A DNA stretch of 64,000 nt from assembly GCA_041287495.1 (NCBI GenBank), contig JBEULE010000036.1, positions 1 through 64,000 of the forward strand, written 5' to 3'. Source of the stretch: JAOABC01 sp041287495 (GTDB lineage Bacteria; Aquificota; Aquificia; Aquificales; Hydrogenothermaceae). Positions 7,655-15,421 of the stretch are shown one piece after another. Each line of letters starts with the position of its first letter. The first letter of the stretch is position 1. The translations under genes were made by a program, and so were the position numbers. The notes below the pieces were generated by a model. It made no database searches. It saw only the letters and a program-made list of their open reading frames with translations, and had not been told where the DNA came from.

Positions 7655-8365
7655 ATGGATAGTACGACAGTTAAAAACCTTTTAAAACTTCAGGATATAG
7701 ACCTGGAGATTCAGTCAATTTCAGAAAAGTTACAAACTATACCAACTAATATAGAAAATCTGAAAAAACAAAGAGAAGAAGAGACTTCTCAGGTAGACCA
7801 GTTAAAACATAAACTTAAAGAACTTGAATTTACAAAAAAAGAGAAAGAGTTAGATATTCAGGATTTACAGGAAAGAATAAAAAAAGTAGAAAAAGCTTTA
7901 GAAAAAGTAAAAACTAACGAAGAGTATAAAAACCTATTAAGAGAAAAAGCCAGAGCAGAAGAGTCTATTATGGAAATAGAAGATGAGATACTTAAACTTA
8001 TGGAAGATATAGAAAATCTAAAAAATCAATTACCTCAAATAGAGATTGATATAAGCAAAAAAAATCAGGAAATTGAAAATCAGATAAGCCAACTTCAAGA
8101 AGAGGAGAAAAATTTAAAACAAAAGTTGGAACAGTTAAAATCTGCAAGGGAAGATTTAATAAAAAATTTAAAACCTCAAGATTATAATCAGTATGAGAAT
8201 ATAAAGAAAAGAGTTAAAAATAAAGTTATAGCCATAGTCCAAGACTCTACCTGTAGCGGTTGCTACATGGTAATACCTCCAAAAATCTTTTTGGAGTTAT
8301 TGAAAACAGATAAGATGCTTACATGTCCAAACTGTGGCAGATATCTATACTACGAGAAGGTTTAG
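7655..8365 (+). CDS. Coiled-coil protein with C-terminal C4 zinc ribbon (DUF164/COG1579)
   Basis: Residues about 10-175 of this 236-residue protein are one long charged coiled coil rich in E, K, Q and L. The end holds a zinc ribbon, CSGC (about residue 200) and CPNC (about residue 226). This is the build of the COG1579 family (CT398-like), whose function is poorly defined; interactions with sigma-54 and with flagellar or secretion parts have been reported for some members. It follows the tRNA by 26 bases, with GGAGAG ahead of the ATG, and its stop abuts the mtnP start. Confidence 0.8.
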   Translation: MDSTTVKNLLKLQDIDLEIQSISEKLQTIPTNIENLKKQREEETSQVDQLKHKLKELEFTKKEKELDIQDLQERIKKVEKALEKVKTNEEYKNLLREKARAEESIMEIEDEILKLMEDIENLKNQLPQIEIDISKKNQEIENQISQLQEEEKNLKQKLEQLKSAREDLIKNLKPQDYNQYENIKKRVKNKVIAIVQDSTCSGCYMVIPPKIFLELLKTDKMLTCPNCGRYLYYEKV

Positions 8366-9205
8366 ATGATAGGAATTATAGGCGGAAGTGGTTTATACAA
8401 CATAGAAGGTATTAAAGTTTTAGAAGAGATAAAGATTGAAACACCTTTTGGAAAACCTTCTGACAATTATATAATTGCTGAGTATAAAAACAGAAAAGTT
8501 ATTTTTCTATCAAGACACAGCAGAGGCCATAAATTCCCACCTCATCTTATAAATTATAGAGCTAATATATGGGGATTTAGGAAGTTAGGAGTGAATAAAA
8601 TACTATCCGTATCTGCGGTTGGCGGTATAAATCCTAATCTAAATCCGGGAGATTTTGTTGTTTTAGACAACTTCTTAGACTTTACAAAATCAAGGGTTCA
8701 AACTTTTTACGAAGGTATATACTCAAAAGATAGTGATACAAACTATCAAGATGAAATTGATGAATATTTAAATAAAAAAAGAGTAGTTCATATTGATATT
8801 ACAGAACCTTTCTGTCCTGTATTAAGAGAAGGTTTAATTAGAGCTTGTAAAGAAAATGGATCAAAATTCCACGAAAAAGGTATATATGTGGCAACAGAAG
8901 GTCCAAGATTAGAAACAAGAGCAGAGATAAAGATGTTCTCAGATATGGGATTTGATGTTGTAGGAATGACTCTTGTTCCGGAAGTTGTTTTAGCAAGGGA
9001 GTTGAAAATGCATTTTTGTGCTATAAGTGTGGTTACGAACTTAGCAGCTGGAATTTCGGAAAATAGATTAACTTCCGATGAAGTTGTTGAGATGATGCAT
9101 CAGAAGAATGAAGAGATAAAACAGGTTATACTTAGATTTTTAGATACATTACCAGATAAATTTAACTGTAATTGCGAAGAAGTCTTAAAAGGGGCAGCTA
9201 TTTAA
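8366..9205 (+). CDS. mtnP: S-methyl-5'-thioadenosine phosphorylase
   Basis: The enzyme cleaves methylthioadenosine with phosphate to adenine and methylthioribose-1-phosphate, the first step of methionine salvage. The phosphate loop IGGSGLYNIEG is at the N-terminus, then LSRHSRGHKFPPHLINYRAN, SVSAVGGINP, and EGPRLETRAEIKMFSDMGFDVVGMT, typical of MTAP. Purine nucleoside phosphorylase is the nearest alternative, but these motifs favour MTAP. The ATG follows the upstream stop directly, so translation is probably coupled. Partner salvage genes mtnB and mtnD lie at 30.5-31.7 kb. The length of 279 residues is normal. Confidence 0.9.
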   Translation: MIGIIGGSGLYNIEGIKVLEEIKIETPFGKPSDNYIIAEYKNRKVIFLSRHSRGHKFPPHLINYRANIWGFRKLGVNKILSVSAVGGINPNLNPGDFVVLDNFLDFTKSRVQTFYEGIYSKDSDTNYQDEIDEYLNKKRVVHIDITEPFCPVLREGLIRACKENGSKFHEKGIYVATEGPRLETRAEIKMFSDMGFDVVGMTLVPEVVLARELKMHFCAISVVTNLAAGISENRLTSDEVVEMMHQKNEEIKQVILRFLDTLPDKFNCNCEEVLKGAAI

Positions 9206-9224
9206 CTGCCTTTATTAAATAGCT
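9196..9224. terminator. Bidirectional hairpin between mtnP and mnmG
   Basis: A perfect 10-bp inverted repeat AGCTATTTAA / TTAAATAGCT (9196-9205 and 9215-9224, 9-base loop) covers the mtnP stop and is followed by TTCCTTT. It sits between convergent genes. An alternative shorter stem GGCAG / CTGCC (9193-9197, 9206-9210) overlaps it. Termination in both directions is the likely role. Confidence 0.6.
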
Positions 9225-9232
9225 TTCCTTTA

Positions 9233-11095
9233 TCAACCGGTTTTTTTCCTTTCTCTCATCTTTTCTATATGTACTAATATAGCAGTAATAGCAGCTGGAG
9301 TTATACCTTCAAGTCTTGATGCCTGTCCTAAGGTTAAAGGTTTTGCTTTTGTTAATTTCTGAATAGCTTCTTTTGTAAGTCCTGCTACTGTTGAGTAATC
9401 AATATCTGTAGGTATTTTTATACTATCTAAATACTTCATCTTCTCATTTAACTTCTTCTCTCTCTCAAAATATCCATCATACTTTACAAGTATCTCAACC
9501 TCTTTTTTAACATACTCTTGGGTTGGAGTAGGTAATCCTTCTTCAGATAGTTTCTCTATATCTACTTCCGGTTTTTGTAAGTAGTTAAAGATTGAAATTC
9601 TTCTGTCACCTAACTTTAATGTTTCTTCTCTGTATCTACCAAGCCAGTAGTTTATCTCTCTTTCTATCTCTTTGACAAATTTATACTCTTCTTTTGTTAA
9701 AGTACCTATGTTGTAAGCTTTTTCATATAGTCTTAATATAGGGTTATCTTGTCTTATATGAAGTCTATATTCTGATCTGGAAGTAAAAAGTCTGTATGGC
9801 TCTATAACACCTTTTGTTGTAAGGTCATCTATCATAACTCCTATATAACCTTCATCTCTGTTGATTATAAAAGTTTCTTCTTTACCCAGAGATTTCAAAG
9901 CTGCATTTATACCTGCTACTATTCCCTGTCCTGCTGCCTCCTCGTATCCGGTTGTGCCGTTGAAGTTTCCGGCGTGGAATAGTCCTCTAATTTTTTTTGT
10001 CTCAAGTGTAGGATAAAGTTCTGTTGGCATAACTATATCATACTCTATAGCATAAGCTGGTTTTAGTAATACTACATTTTCAAGTCCAGGTATTGACCTA
10101 TACATCTCCCACTGTATCTCTTCAGGAAGGGATGTACTCATTCCGTTAGGATATATACTTATCCCATCTCTTGTTTCCGGCTCAAGCCATATAGTGTGTC
10201 TCTCTTTACCTTCAAACTTAACTATTTTGTCTTCTATAGAAGGACAGTATCTGGGTCCTATACCGGTTATTGCTCCTCCGTAGAGAGCTGTCCTATGTAA
10301 ATTATCTTTTATTATTTGATGAGTTTTTGGTGTTGTATATGTTATATAACATGGAACTTCATCTTCAAAGTTAAACCAGTAGCTTCCTTTTGGTTCAGTC
10401 CAGAAAGAAAATTTAGGTGCAGGATTATCTCCTCTTGCTTCTTCAAGTCCGGAAAAATCAATAGTTCTCTTGTCTAATCTTGCAGGAGTTCCTGTTTTAA
10501 ATCTTGCCATTTCAAAACCGTATCTTTTATAAAATTCCGGAAGTTTTGTTGCCGGTTTCTCCTCCATTCTTCCGGCAGAAAATCTCTTATCTCCTATGTG
10601 TATAACACCATTTAAAAATGTTCCAGTTGTTACAACTACAGCATCTATTTTTATCTTTATTCCTTTAGCTGTTATTACTCCCTCTACTTCATTCGAATTT
10701 TTCTTTAAAACAATATCTATAACTTCATCTTCTATAACTGTTAAATTTTCAGTATTATGAGTTTTATTTACCATATATTTTCTATATTCTTCTTTATCTG
10801 CTTGAGCCCTTGGTGATTGAACTGCTGGACCTTTTCTTGTGTTAAGCATCTTATACTGTATTCCAGTTTTATCTATTGCTTTTCCCATCTCTCCACCAAG
10901 AGCATCAATTTCTCTAACAACTATACCTTTTGCAATTCCTCCTATTGCCGGATTACAAGGCATAAGTCCTATCTTTTCTCTATCTAATGTAACTAAAGCA
11001 GTCTTAACTCCCATTTTTGCAGATATTAAAGCTGCCTCTATACCAGCATGTCCTCCACCAACAACAACAACTCCAAACTCTATATCATAAACCAT
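9233..11095 (-). CDS. mnmG: tRNA uridine-5-carboxymethylaminomethyl modification enzyme MnmG (GidA)
   Basis: MnmG uses FAD, and with MnmE modifies U34 of certain tRNAs. The N-terminal FAD dinucleotide motif VVVVGGGHAGIEAA is intact, as are CNPAIGGIAKG, the FLNGVIHIGD region, and FHAGNFNGTTGYEEAAGQG. The C-terminal helical domain ends SRLEGITPAAITAILVHIEK. I start it at the ATG at 11095, six bases after AGAGGTG, giving 620 residues; a GTG three codons earlier overlaps the ribosome site. It is transcribed alone and convergent to mtnP. Partner mnmE is not in the window. Confidence 0.95.
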   Translation of the reverse strand: MVYDIEFGVVVVGGGHAGIEAALISAKMGVKTALVTLDREKIGLMPCNPAIGGIAKGIVVREIDALGGEMGKAIDKTGIQYKMLNTRKGPAVQSPRAQADKEEYRKYMVNKTHNTENLTVIEDEVIDIVLKKNSNEVEGVITAKGIKIKIDAVVVTTGTFLNGVIHIGDKRFSAGRMEEKPATKLPEFYKRYGFEMARFKTGTPARLDKRTIDFSGLEEARGDNPAPKFSFWTEPKGSYWFNFEDEVPCYITYTTPKTHQIIKDNLHRTALYGGAITGIGPRYCPSIEDKIVKFEGKERHTIWLEPETRDGISIYPNGMSTSLPEEIQWEMYRSIPGLENVVLLKPAYAIEYDIVMPTELYPTLETKKIRGLFHAGNFNGTTGYEEAAGQGIVAGINAALKSLGKEETFIINRDEGYIGVMIDDLTTKGVIEPYRLFTSRSEYRLHIRQDNPILRLYEKAYNIGTLTKEEYKFVKEIEREINYWLGRYREETLKLGDRRISIFNYLQKPEVDIEKLSEEGLPTPTQEYVKKEVEILVKYDGYFEREKKLNEKMKYLDSIKIPTDIDYSTVAGLTKEAIQKLTKAKPLTLGQASRLEGITPAAITAILVHIEKMRERKKTG

Positions 11096-11194
11096 ACACT
11101 TCACCTCTTGTTAAAATTTGAATAGTATAATAATATAGATTAGAAAATTCTATTTTTCAAAGAAAAAAACTATACTGGAAATTAGAGATAAAGA

Positions 11195-11209
11195 AGGGGA
11201 TAGTCCCCT
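11195..11209 (-). terminator. Terminator at the end of the sox transcript
   Basis: AGGGGA / TCCCCT (11195-11200, 11204-11209) forms a tight 6-bp hairpin with a 3-base loop 10 bases after the stop of the last DUF302 gene. Leftward it is followed by TTCTTTAT. The T run is imperfect, so termination may be partial. Confidence 0.55.
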
Positions 11210-11218
11210 CTTTGGTGT

Positions 11219-11782
11219 TTAGAGAAGTTGTTTTATTGCTTGATCTATTCTGTCTTCTAACTCTTCAACAGCCTTTTTAGCTTCTGGATATTTTGTTCCA
11301 TCAAGCAAAAGAGAAGGTTTAGTTCTAACTATATAGGTTTTGTTATCTCCCTCATACTGATAAATTGTTATAACTAAGGGAGATAAAACCATGGCGTTTG
11401 GGTCATTTGTAAAAATCTTGTAAAGAGTTGCCATACTTGTAACTAAGAAGTTTTGAATATAATCAACTTTAAGTTTTTTGTAATCAGGGAAAAGTTTTAT
11501 GTTGTTTGCCAATGGTGCTGCTGGGTCTGTAGTCGTAACAAGTATAATCTGGGCTGCTTCAAGATTACCTTTTAAAGCTATCATCACATCTGCTGGATCT
11601 CCATCAACTTTGTATATAACTATACCTCTTCCGGAAGGAGATATACTTTCTAATTTTGATTGAGTTTGTTGATTCTCTAGAGATTCTTTTTTAGCCTTAG
11701 GTGGTGCATCGTTTCCCATTCCGTAAGAAAAAGAGGATATCAAAGTGGCAGATAAAAGTCCAAGTAGAGCCTTTCTTACCAT
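11219..11782 (-). CDS. Periplasmic DUF302-like protein (second copy in sox locus)
   Basis: This 187-residue protein has a signal peptide (about residues 1-22) and a DUF302-like domain from about residue 55. The family pattern of a helix, then NDPNAMVLSPLVITIYQYEGDNK, lines up with NNPQLLSQFPLRVYVYEKDGK of the other copy at 14816-15406. It has no cysteine in the helix where the other copy has two. I choose the ATG at 11782 because AGGAGGT precedes it; the open frame runs 14 codons further back without a ribosome site. It is the last gene of the sox operon. Function is unknown; location suggests a part in periplasmic sulfur metabolism. Confidence 0.65.
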   Translation of the reverse strand: MVRKALLGLLSATLISSFSYGMGNDAPPKAKKESLENQQTQSKLESISPSGRGIVIYKVDGDPADVMIALKGNLEAAQIILVTTTDPAAPLANNIKLFPDYKKLKVDYIQNFLVTSMATLYKIFTNDPNAMVLSPLVITIYQYEGDNKTYIVRTKPSLLLDGTKYPEAKKAVEELEDRIDQAIKQLL

Positions 11783-11801
11783 AAAATTACCTCCTATTTT
11801 T

Positions 11802-12266
11802 TTAGTGTATAGGAATATAAGCATATCCTTGATTTTGCCAATTTACGAGAGCTATGAATGCATTTTCTACAAGCTCTACAAATGGATAGAGAGTTTTAGG
11901 ATCTATCTTTCTTCCTTTCATACCCTGTTCACACATAATAAATTTAACACCATAGTTCTTTGACAGATAACTAAGTTTTGCTTCTAACTCTTTTTGATTT
12001 TCAACTAACAGTTTGTCATCTTTATAAGGTGAGTTGTTCAAATCTTTTATAAAGAATTTATATGCATCTCCATGTATAACCACTACTACTTTAAGTTCTT
12101 TGATGTTATTCTTATAATACTCGGCAGAGTTGACAACACCACTTAAAAGGTACATCTTGAATCTATTTATATCTCCGGTTGTAAGGTTAATAACAGCTTT
12201 TGGATTATCTTCTGCAAAAGAGAGGTAAGATATAAATAGTATAAAAAATATAACTAACTTTTTCAT
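11802..12266 (-). CDS. Periplasmic DsrE/F-like protein (second copy in sox locus)
   Basis: The 154-residue protein has a signal peptide (residues 1-18, ending SFA) and a DsrE/DsrF-like alpha-beta domain: strands KVVVVIHGDAYKF and a later NYGVKFIMCEQG with a single cysteine, C112, at the position where DsrE-type sulfur carriers hold their active cysteine. Cytoplasmic DsrE/TusD proteins relay persulfide sulfur; this one would do so in the periplasm, which is an inference. It pairs with the adjacent DUF302 gene (19-base gap), mirroring the pair at 14268-15406. The ribosome site is AAGGAGG. Confidence 0.72.
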   Translation of the reverse strand: MKKLVIFFILFISYLSFAEDNPKAVINLTTGDINRFKMYLLSGVVNSAEYYKNNIKELKVVVVIHGDAYKFFIKDLNNSPYKDDKLLVENQKELEAKLSYLSKNYGVKFIMCEQGMKGRKIDPKTLYPFVELVENAFIALVNWQNQGYAYIPIH

Positions 12267-12285
12267 AATATTACCTCCTTAATTT

Positions 12286-13206
12286 TTATTCAAAATCTTC
12301 TAAGTCTAAATCATTATAAATTTTATAAACATTTGGGTCGTTAAAAACATTGTACATTACAAAATTTCTATATGGAGAATTTTGATTTATATATGTTTTT
12401 ATCTGATCTAAAGTTTTGCCCTCTTCTTTTAACTTTTTAACAGTTTCCCTAGTATAGTTTAGATATTCATAAGTAAATTTAATAGCTTGAGTATCCATTG
12501 GGTCGTTATGTCCACCAAGTGTAATCTTAGGCTTTAAATTTTTAATTTCTTTAAGTACCTTTAGCCAATTTTTTACGGAAGCACCTCTGTCTCCAGCAAA
12601 AGGTATCCTATCTACATAAACTAAATCTCCTGCAAAAAGTATATTTTCTCCATTTATAAAAACCACAATATCATTATTGGTATGGGCTGGAGCCATCGGC
12701 ATTATAGACAGAGTATACTCTCCAACTTTCAACTCGTAGGGAGATATTATCTCTATATCAGCTGGAATTAACTTAACATTTTTATAGATTCCTCCAAATC
12801 TTTGGTTTGATACTTCAAGAACCATTTTTGCTTCACCAGACCTGTAAAATTCATTTAGGTTTTTATGGGCTATAACCGTTGCTCCAGCTTCTTTAAATGT
12901 AGAAGCACCATACCAGTGATCTGGATGATAATGTGTTATTATAAGATACTTCACCGGAGATTTTTTTATTTTTTGAAGTCCAGATAAAAACTCTCTTGAA
13001 AGTTCTGGAGTAGATAAACTATCTATAACAACCCATCCATCTCTTGTAAGGATAGCATAGGCATTAGACATAAATCCCCTATTTTCTACAGATGGCATAT
13101 CATCTACACCACGAACCATATACATATTTTTATAAAACTGTCTTATCTCCATAGAGAAAGCTATAGAAGTTATAAACAACGTTAAAAAAATAGCAGCTCT
13201 CAACAT
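12286..13206 (-). CDS. Periplasmic metallo-beta-lactamase-fold hydrolase, SoxH-like
   Basis: The 306-residue protein has a signal peptide (about 1-18) and an MBL fold with the metal motif THYHPDH (H92, H94, D96, H97), AHTNNDIVVF further on (third-ligand region), and FAGDLVYVDRIPF. MBL proteins called SoxH occur in several sox clusters without a settled role; a thiol-ester or persulfide hydrolase has been considered for such proteins. The start is the ATG at 13206 placed 6 bases after GAGGTG; an upstream in-frame GTG lies inside that ribosome site. It lies between the di-haem peroxidase and the second DsrE gene, 11-21 bases from each neighbour. Confidence 0.75.
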   Translation of the reverse strand: MLRAAIFLTLFITSIAFSMEIRQFYKNMYMVRGVDDMPSVENRGFMSNAYAILTRDGWVVIDSLSTPELSREFLSGLQKIKKSPVKYLIITHYHPDHWYGASTFKEAGATVIAHKNLNEFYRSGEAKMVLEVSNQRFGGIYKNVKLIPADIEIISPYELKVGEYTLSIMPMAPAHTNNDIVVFINGENILFAGDLVYVDRIPFAGDRGASVKNWLKVLKEIKNLKPKITLGGHNDPMDTQAIKFTYEYLNYTRETVKKLKEEGKTLDQIKTYINQNSPYRNFVMYNVFNDPNVYKIYNDLDLEDFE

Positions 13207-13226
13207 AACAAACACCTCTTTATGTA

Positions 13227-14243
13227 TTAATTAGGTAAAATAGGTGGTTTTCTCACTTCTTTGGGCATACCTCCTGTTAAACTTTTTAGAAATTCTGTTA
13301 TATAAAATATTTCTTCTTTACCCAATTCTTTTCCAAGTTCCACTTTCCCCATAATCCAGACGGCTTCTTCTAAGGTTTTCACAGACCCATCATGGAAATA
13401 AGGAGGTGTCATGGCAACATTCCTAAGAGGAGGTACTTTGAAAACATATCTATCTTCCTCTTTATTTGTAACTGCATATCTACCTTCATCTATACTTTCA
13501 CTTTTTGTATATTTCCAGTAAGGCTCATATATACCAAATTTCTGGTACATGTTACCACCTAAAAGACTACCGTTATGACATGCTACACAACCTACCTCAA
13601 TGAAAAGTTTTAATCCTTTCTTTTCTTCTTTTGTTAAAATTTTCGTATTTCCATTAAGAAACTCATCAAACCTTGAAGGTGTAACTAAGGTTCTTTCAAA
13701 GGCACCTATTGCTTTTGCAATATTTTCTGCAGTGATAGGTTCTTTATCATCTGGGAAAGCTTTCCGGAAAAGTTCCACATATTGAGGTATGCTTTTAAGT
13801 TTTTCTTCTACTTTTTCATTTGAAGGATTTCCAAGGGCTGCAGGTCCTGTTAAAGATTGAAATGCCTGATCTTCTACATCTTTCCTATTCCCAATCCAGT
13901 GTTGTACAAACTGACCAGCAGCATTAAGTACAGTTGGAGCATGTCTAGGTTGTAACTTTAGAGCACCCATCTGTTTAGCAGCTGGTGAAGAATAGTAATA
14001 TTCTATGGCATGACATGTAGAACAACTTATCATATCGTTCACAGATAGTCTACGTTCAAAGAAGAGAAGTCTGCCAAGCTCCACCTTTTGGGGAGTTATT
14101 GGATTTCCTTCTGAAGGGAAGCTCTTAGGTAAGGGGGAGAAAAACTGTCTGGCTTTATCTAAAAGTTCTTTATCTGTGTCATTCTTTGAAAAAACACTTC
14201 CGGTAAAAACCAACAAAGTAGTAAAAAGTAGAATTTTTCTCAT
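13227..14243 (-). CDS. Di-haem cytochrome c peroxidase/MauG-family protein
   Basis: The 338-residue secreted protein (signal peptide to about residue 19) has two haem c motifs, CSTCH (C74-C77-H78) and CVACH (C219-C222-H223). They are arranged as in bacterial di-haem peroxidases, with the family phrases RRLSVNDMISC, APTVLNAAG, KVPPLRNVAMTPPYFHDGSV. Such enzymes reduce hydrogen peroxide with electrons from small c cytochromes, or, as MauG relatives, do oxidative chemistry on proteins. Lying inside the sox operon, it could protect or act on Sox proteins. That is a guess from context. Gaps to its neighbours are 20-24 bases. Confidence 0.88.
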   Translation of the reverse strand: MRKILLFTTLLVFTGSVFSKNDTDKELLDKARQFFSPLPKSFPSEGNPITPQKVELGRLLFFERRLSVNDMISCSTCHAIEYYYSSPAAKQMGALKLQPRHAPTVLNAAGQFVQHWIGNRKDVEDQAFQSLTGPAALGNPSNEKVEEKLKSIPQYVELFRKAFPDDKEPITAENIAKAIGAFERTLVTPSRFDEFLNGNTKILTKEEKKGLKLFIEVGCVACHNGSLLGGNMYQKFGIYEPYWKYTKSESIDEGRYAVTNKEEDRYVFKVPPLRNVAMTPPYFHDGSVKTLEEAVWIMGKVELGKELGKEEIFYITEFLKSLTGGMPKEVRKPPILPN

Positions 14244-14267
14244 AATAACTCCGTGTTATATAAAATT

Positions 14268-14798
14268 TTATTTTCCATATTGTTTTTTGACAGTATCTAA
14301 TTTTCTAACTACAGTAGGTATTAATCTATAACCTTTTTCTTGAAGTTCTGCAACTTTCAAAACACCGGCAGGAACTAGGATTATAAATGGCTGTAAATCT
14401 TCTGGTTCAAATCCCAGAGCTTTTACCACATTTTTACATACATAAAATTTTACACCGTAAGACTCACTCAGAGATTTCATACGATCAACAGCTTCTTTAA
14501 ACTTTTCATAATTTTTCTTAGCAAAAATTGCTGCTTCTCCACCATGACTAACAACAGCGATTTTATACTCTGCCATAGGATAGTATTCTTGATATGCTTT
14601 AATGTAGTTAGAAATATAGATTAAGACTATTGGAACTTCTTCTGGAGAATCTAAAGACCAATCGAAAACTGCTTTCATCTTTTCAGGAAAATTTTCAGTA
14701 TCTACTTCCAGCTTCGGAACGTCTACTGAAGCTGCTAAAGCAGAAGAGTAAAACGACAGTAAAACTTGGAAAATCATAAAAAGTAAAACCTTCTTCAT
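14268..14798 (-). CDS. Periplasmic DsrE/F-like protein (first copy in sox locus)
   Basis: The protein has 176 residues from the ATG at 14798, which follows GGGAGGTG; an ATG seven codons upstream would place that ribosome site inside the gene. A signal peptide (about 1-23) precedes a DsrE-like domain with YKIAVVSHGGEAAIF and GVKFYVCKNVVKALGF, where C121 matches C112 of the second copy. Both copies share the helix PFI/PFV-x-LV and a C-terminal G-Y-x-x-IP segment, so they are paralogues. It could carry sulfur on the cysteine. The upstream DUF302 gene ends 17 bases away. Confidence 0.72.
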   Translation of the reverse strand: MKKVLLFMIFQVLLSFYSSALAASVDVPKLEVDTENFPEKMKAVFDWSLDSPEEVPIVLIYISNYIKAYQEYYPMAEYKIAVVSHGGEAAIFAKKNYEKFKEAVDRMKSLSESYGVKFYVCKNVVKALGFEPEDLQPFIILVPAGVLKVAELQEKGYRLIPTVVRKLDTVKKQYGK

Positions 14799-14815
14799 AA
14801 TAACACCTCCCAAAT

Positions 14816-15406
14816 TCATTTACCAATCCTATCAACTATATTTTTAATCTCTCTATCAAGTTCCCTTAAGGCTTTAATAGCTTCAGCATCAGGATTTACC
14901 ATATACTTTATGATTGTACTTGGTTTAAACGCTCCTATCACCATTTTTCCATCTTTTTCATATACATAAACCCTTAATGGAAACTGTGAGAGAAGCTGTG
15001 GATTATTCTTTAAAACTTTATAACATTCTGAAAGTTTACATATAAGATATAAAGTCATATTTTTCCAAAAATCTTTTACACCTTGTTCCTCAACCCCTTT
15101 TGTTATATAAGCAACATGGATAATTTTAAAGTTTGCATTTTCAATTTCTGTTCTTAGGAGTAAATCTACCTCTTCAAAGGTCAAATTTACATACCTTTCA
15201 TATATATCTGATTTATCCTCACTTTTTTCATCTGCAACAGCTTCAGATAGAGATTTTAAGTTTGTTTGATTTTTAATGCTTTCTCTGGAAATTTTTATAC
15301 TTTTTTGCAGCTTATCATATCCAGTTTGGAATGAGATATCATTTGTTGTTACACCATAGGATGATATCAAACCAGTAAACATTATTCCCAGAGAAAGCTT
15401 TTTCAA
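14816..15406 (-). CDS. Periplasmic DUF302-like protein (first copy in sox locus)
   Basis: The 196-residue protein has a signal peptide (about 1-17). A low-complexity linker precedes a DUF302 domain (about 75-185) with YLICKLSECYKVLKNN and FPLRVYVYEKDGKMVIGAFKP. Two cysteines six positions apart in the helix could ligate a metal or form a disulfide; the second copy lacks them. DUF302 proteins are small alpha-beta proteins of unknown function that recur beside sulfur and cytochrome genes. It follows soxB by 15 bases with AAGGAGGG ahead of the ATG, so it belongs to the sox operon. Confidence 0.7.
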   Translation of the reverse strand: MKKLSLGIMFTGLISSYGVTTNDISFQTGYDKLQKSIKISRESIKNQTNLKSLSEAVADEKSEDKSDIYERYVNLTFEEVDLLLRTEIENANFKIIHVAYITKGVEEQGVKDFWKNMTLYLICKLSECYKVLKNNPQLLSQFPLRVYVYEKDGKMVIGAFKPSTIIKYMVNPDAEAIKALRELDREIKNIVDRIGK

Positions 15407-15421
15407 ATCAAACCCTCCTTC

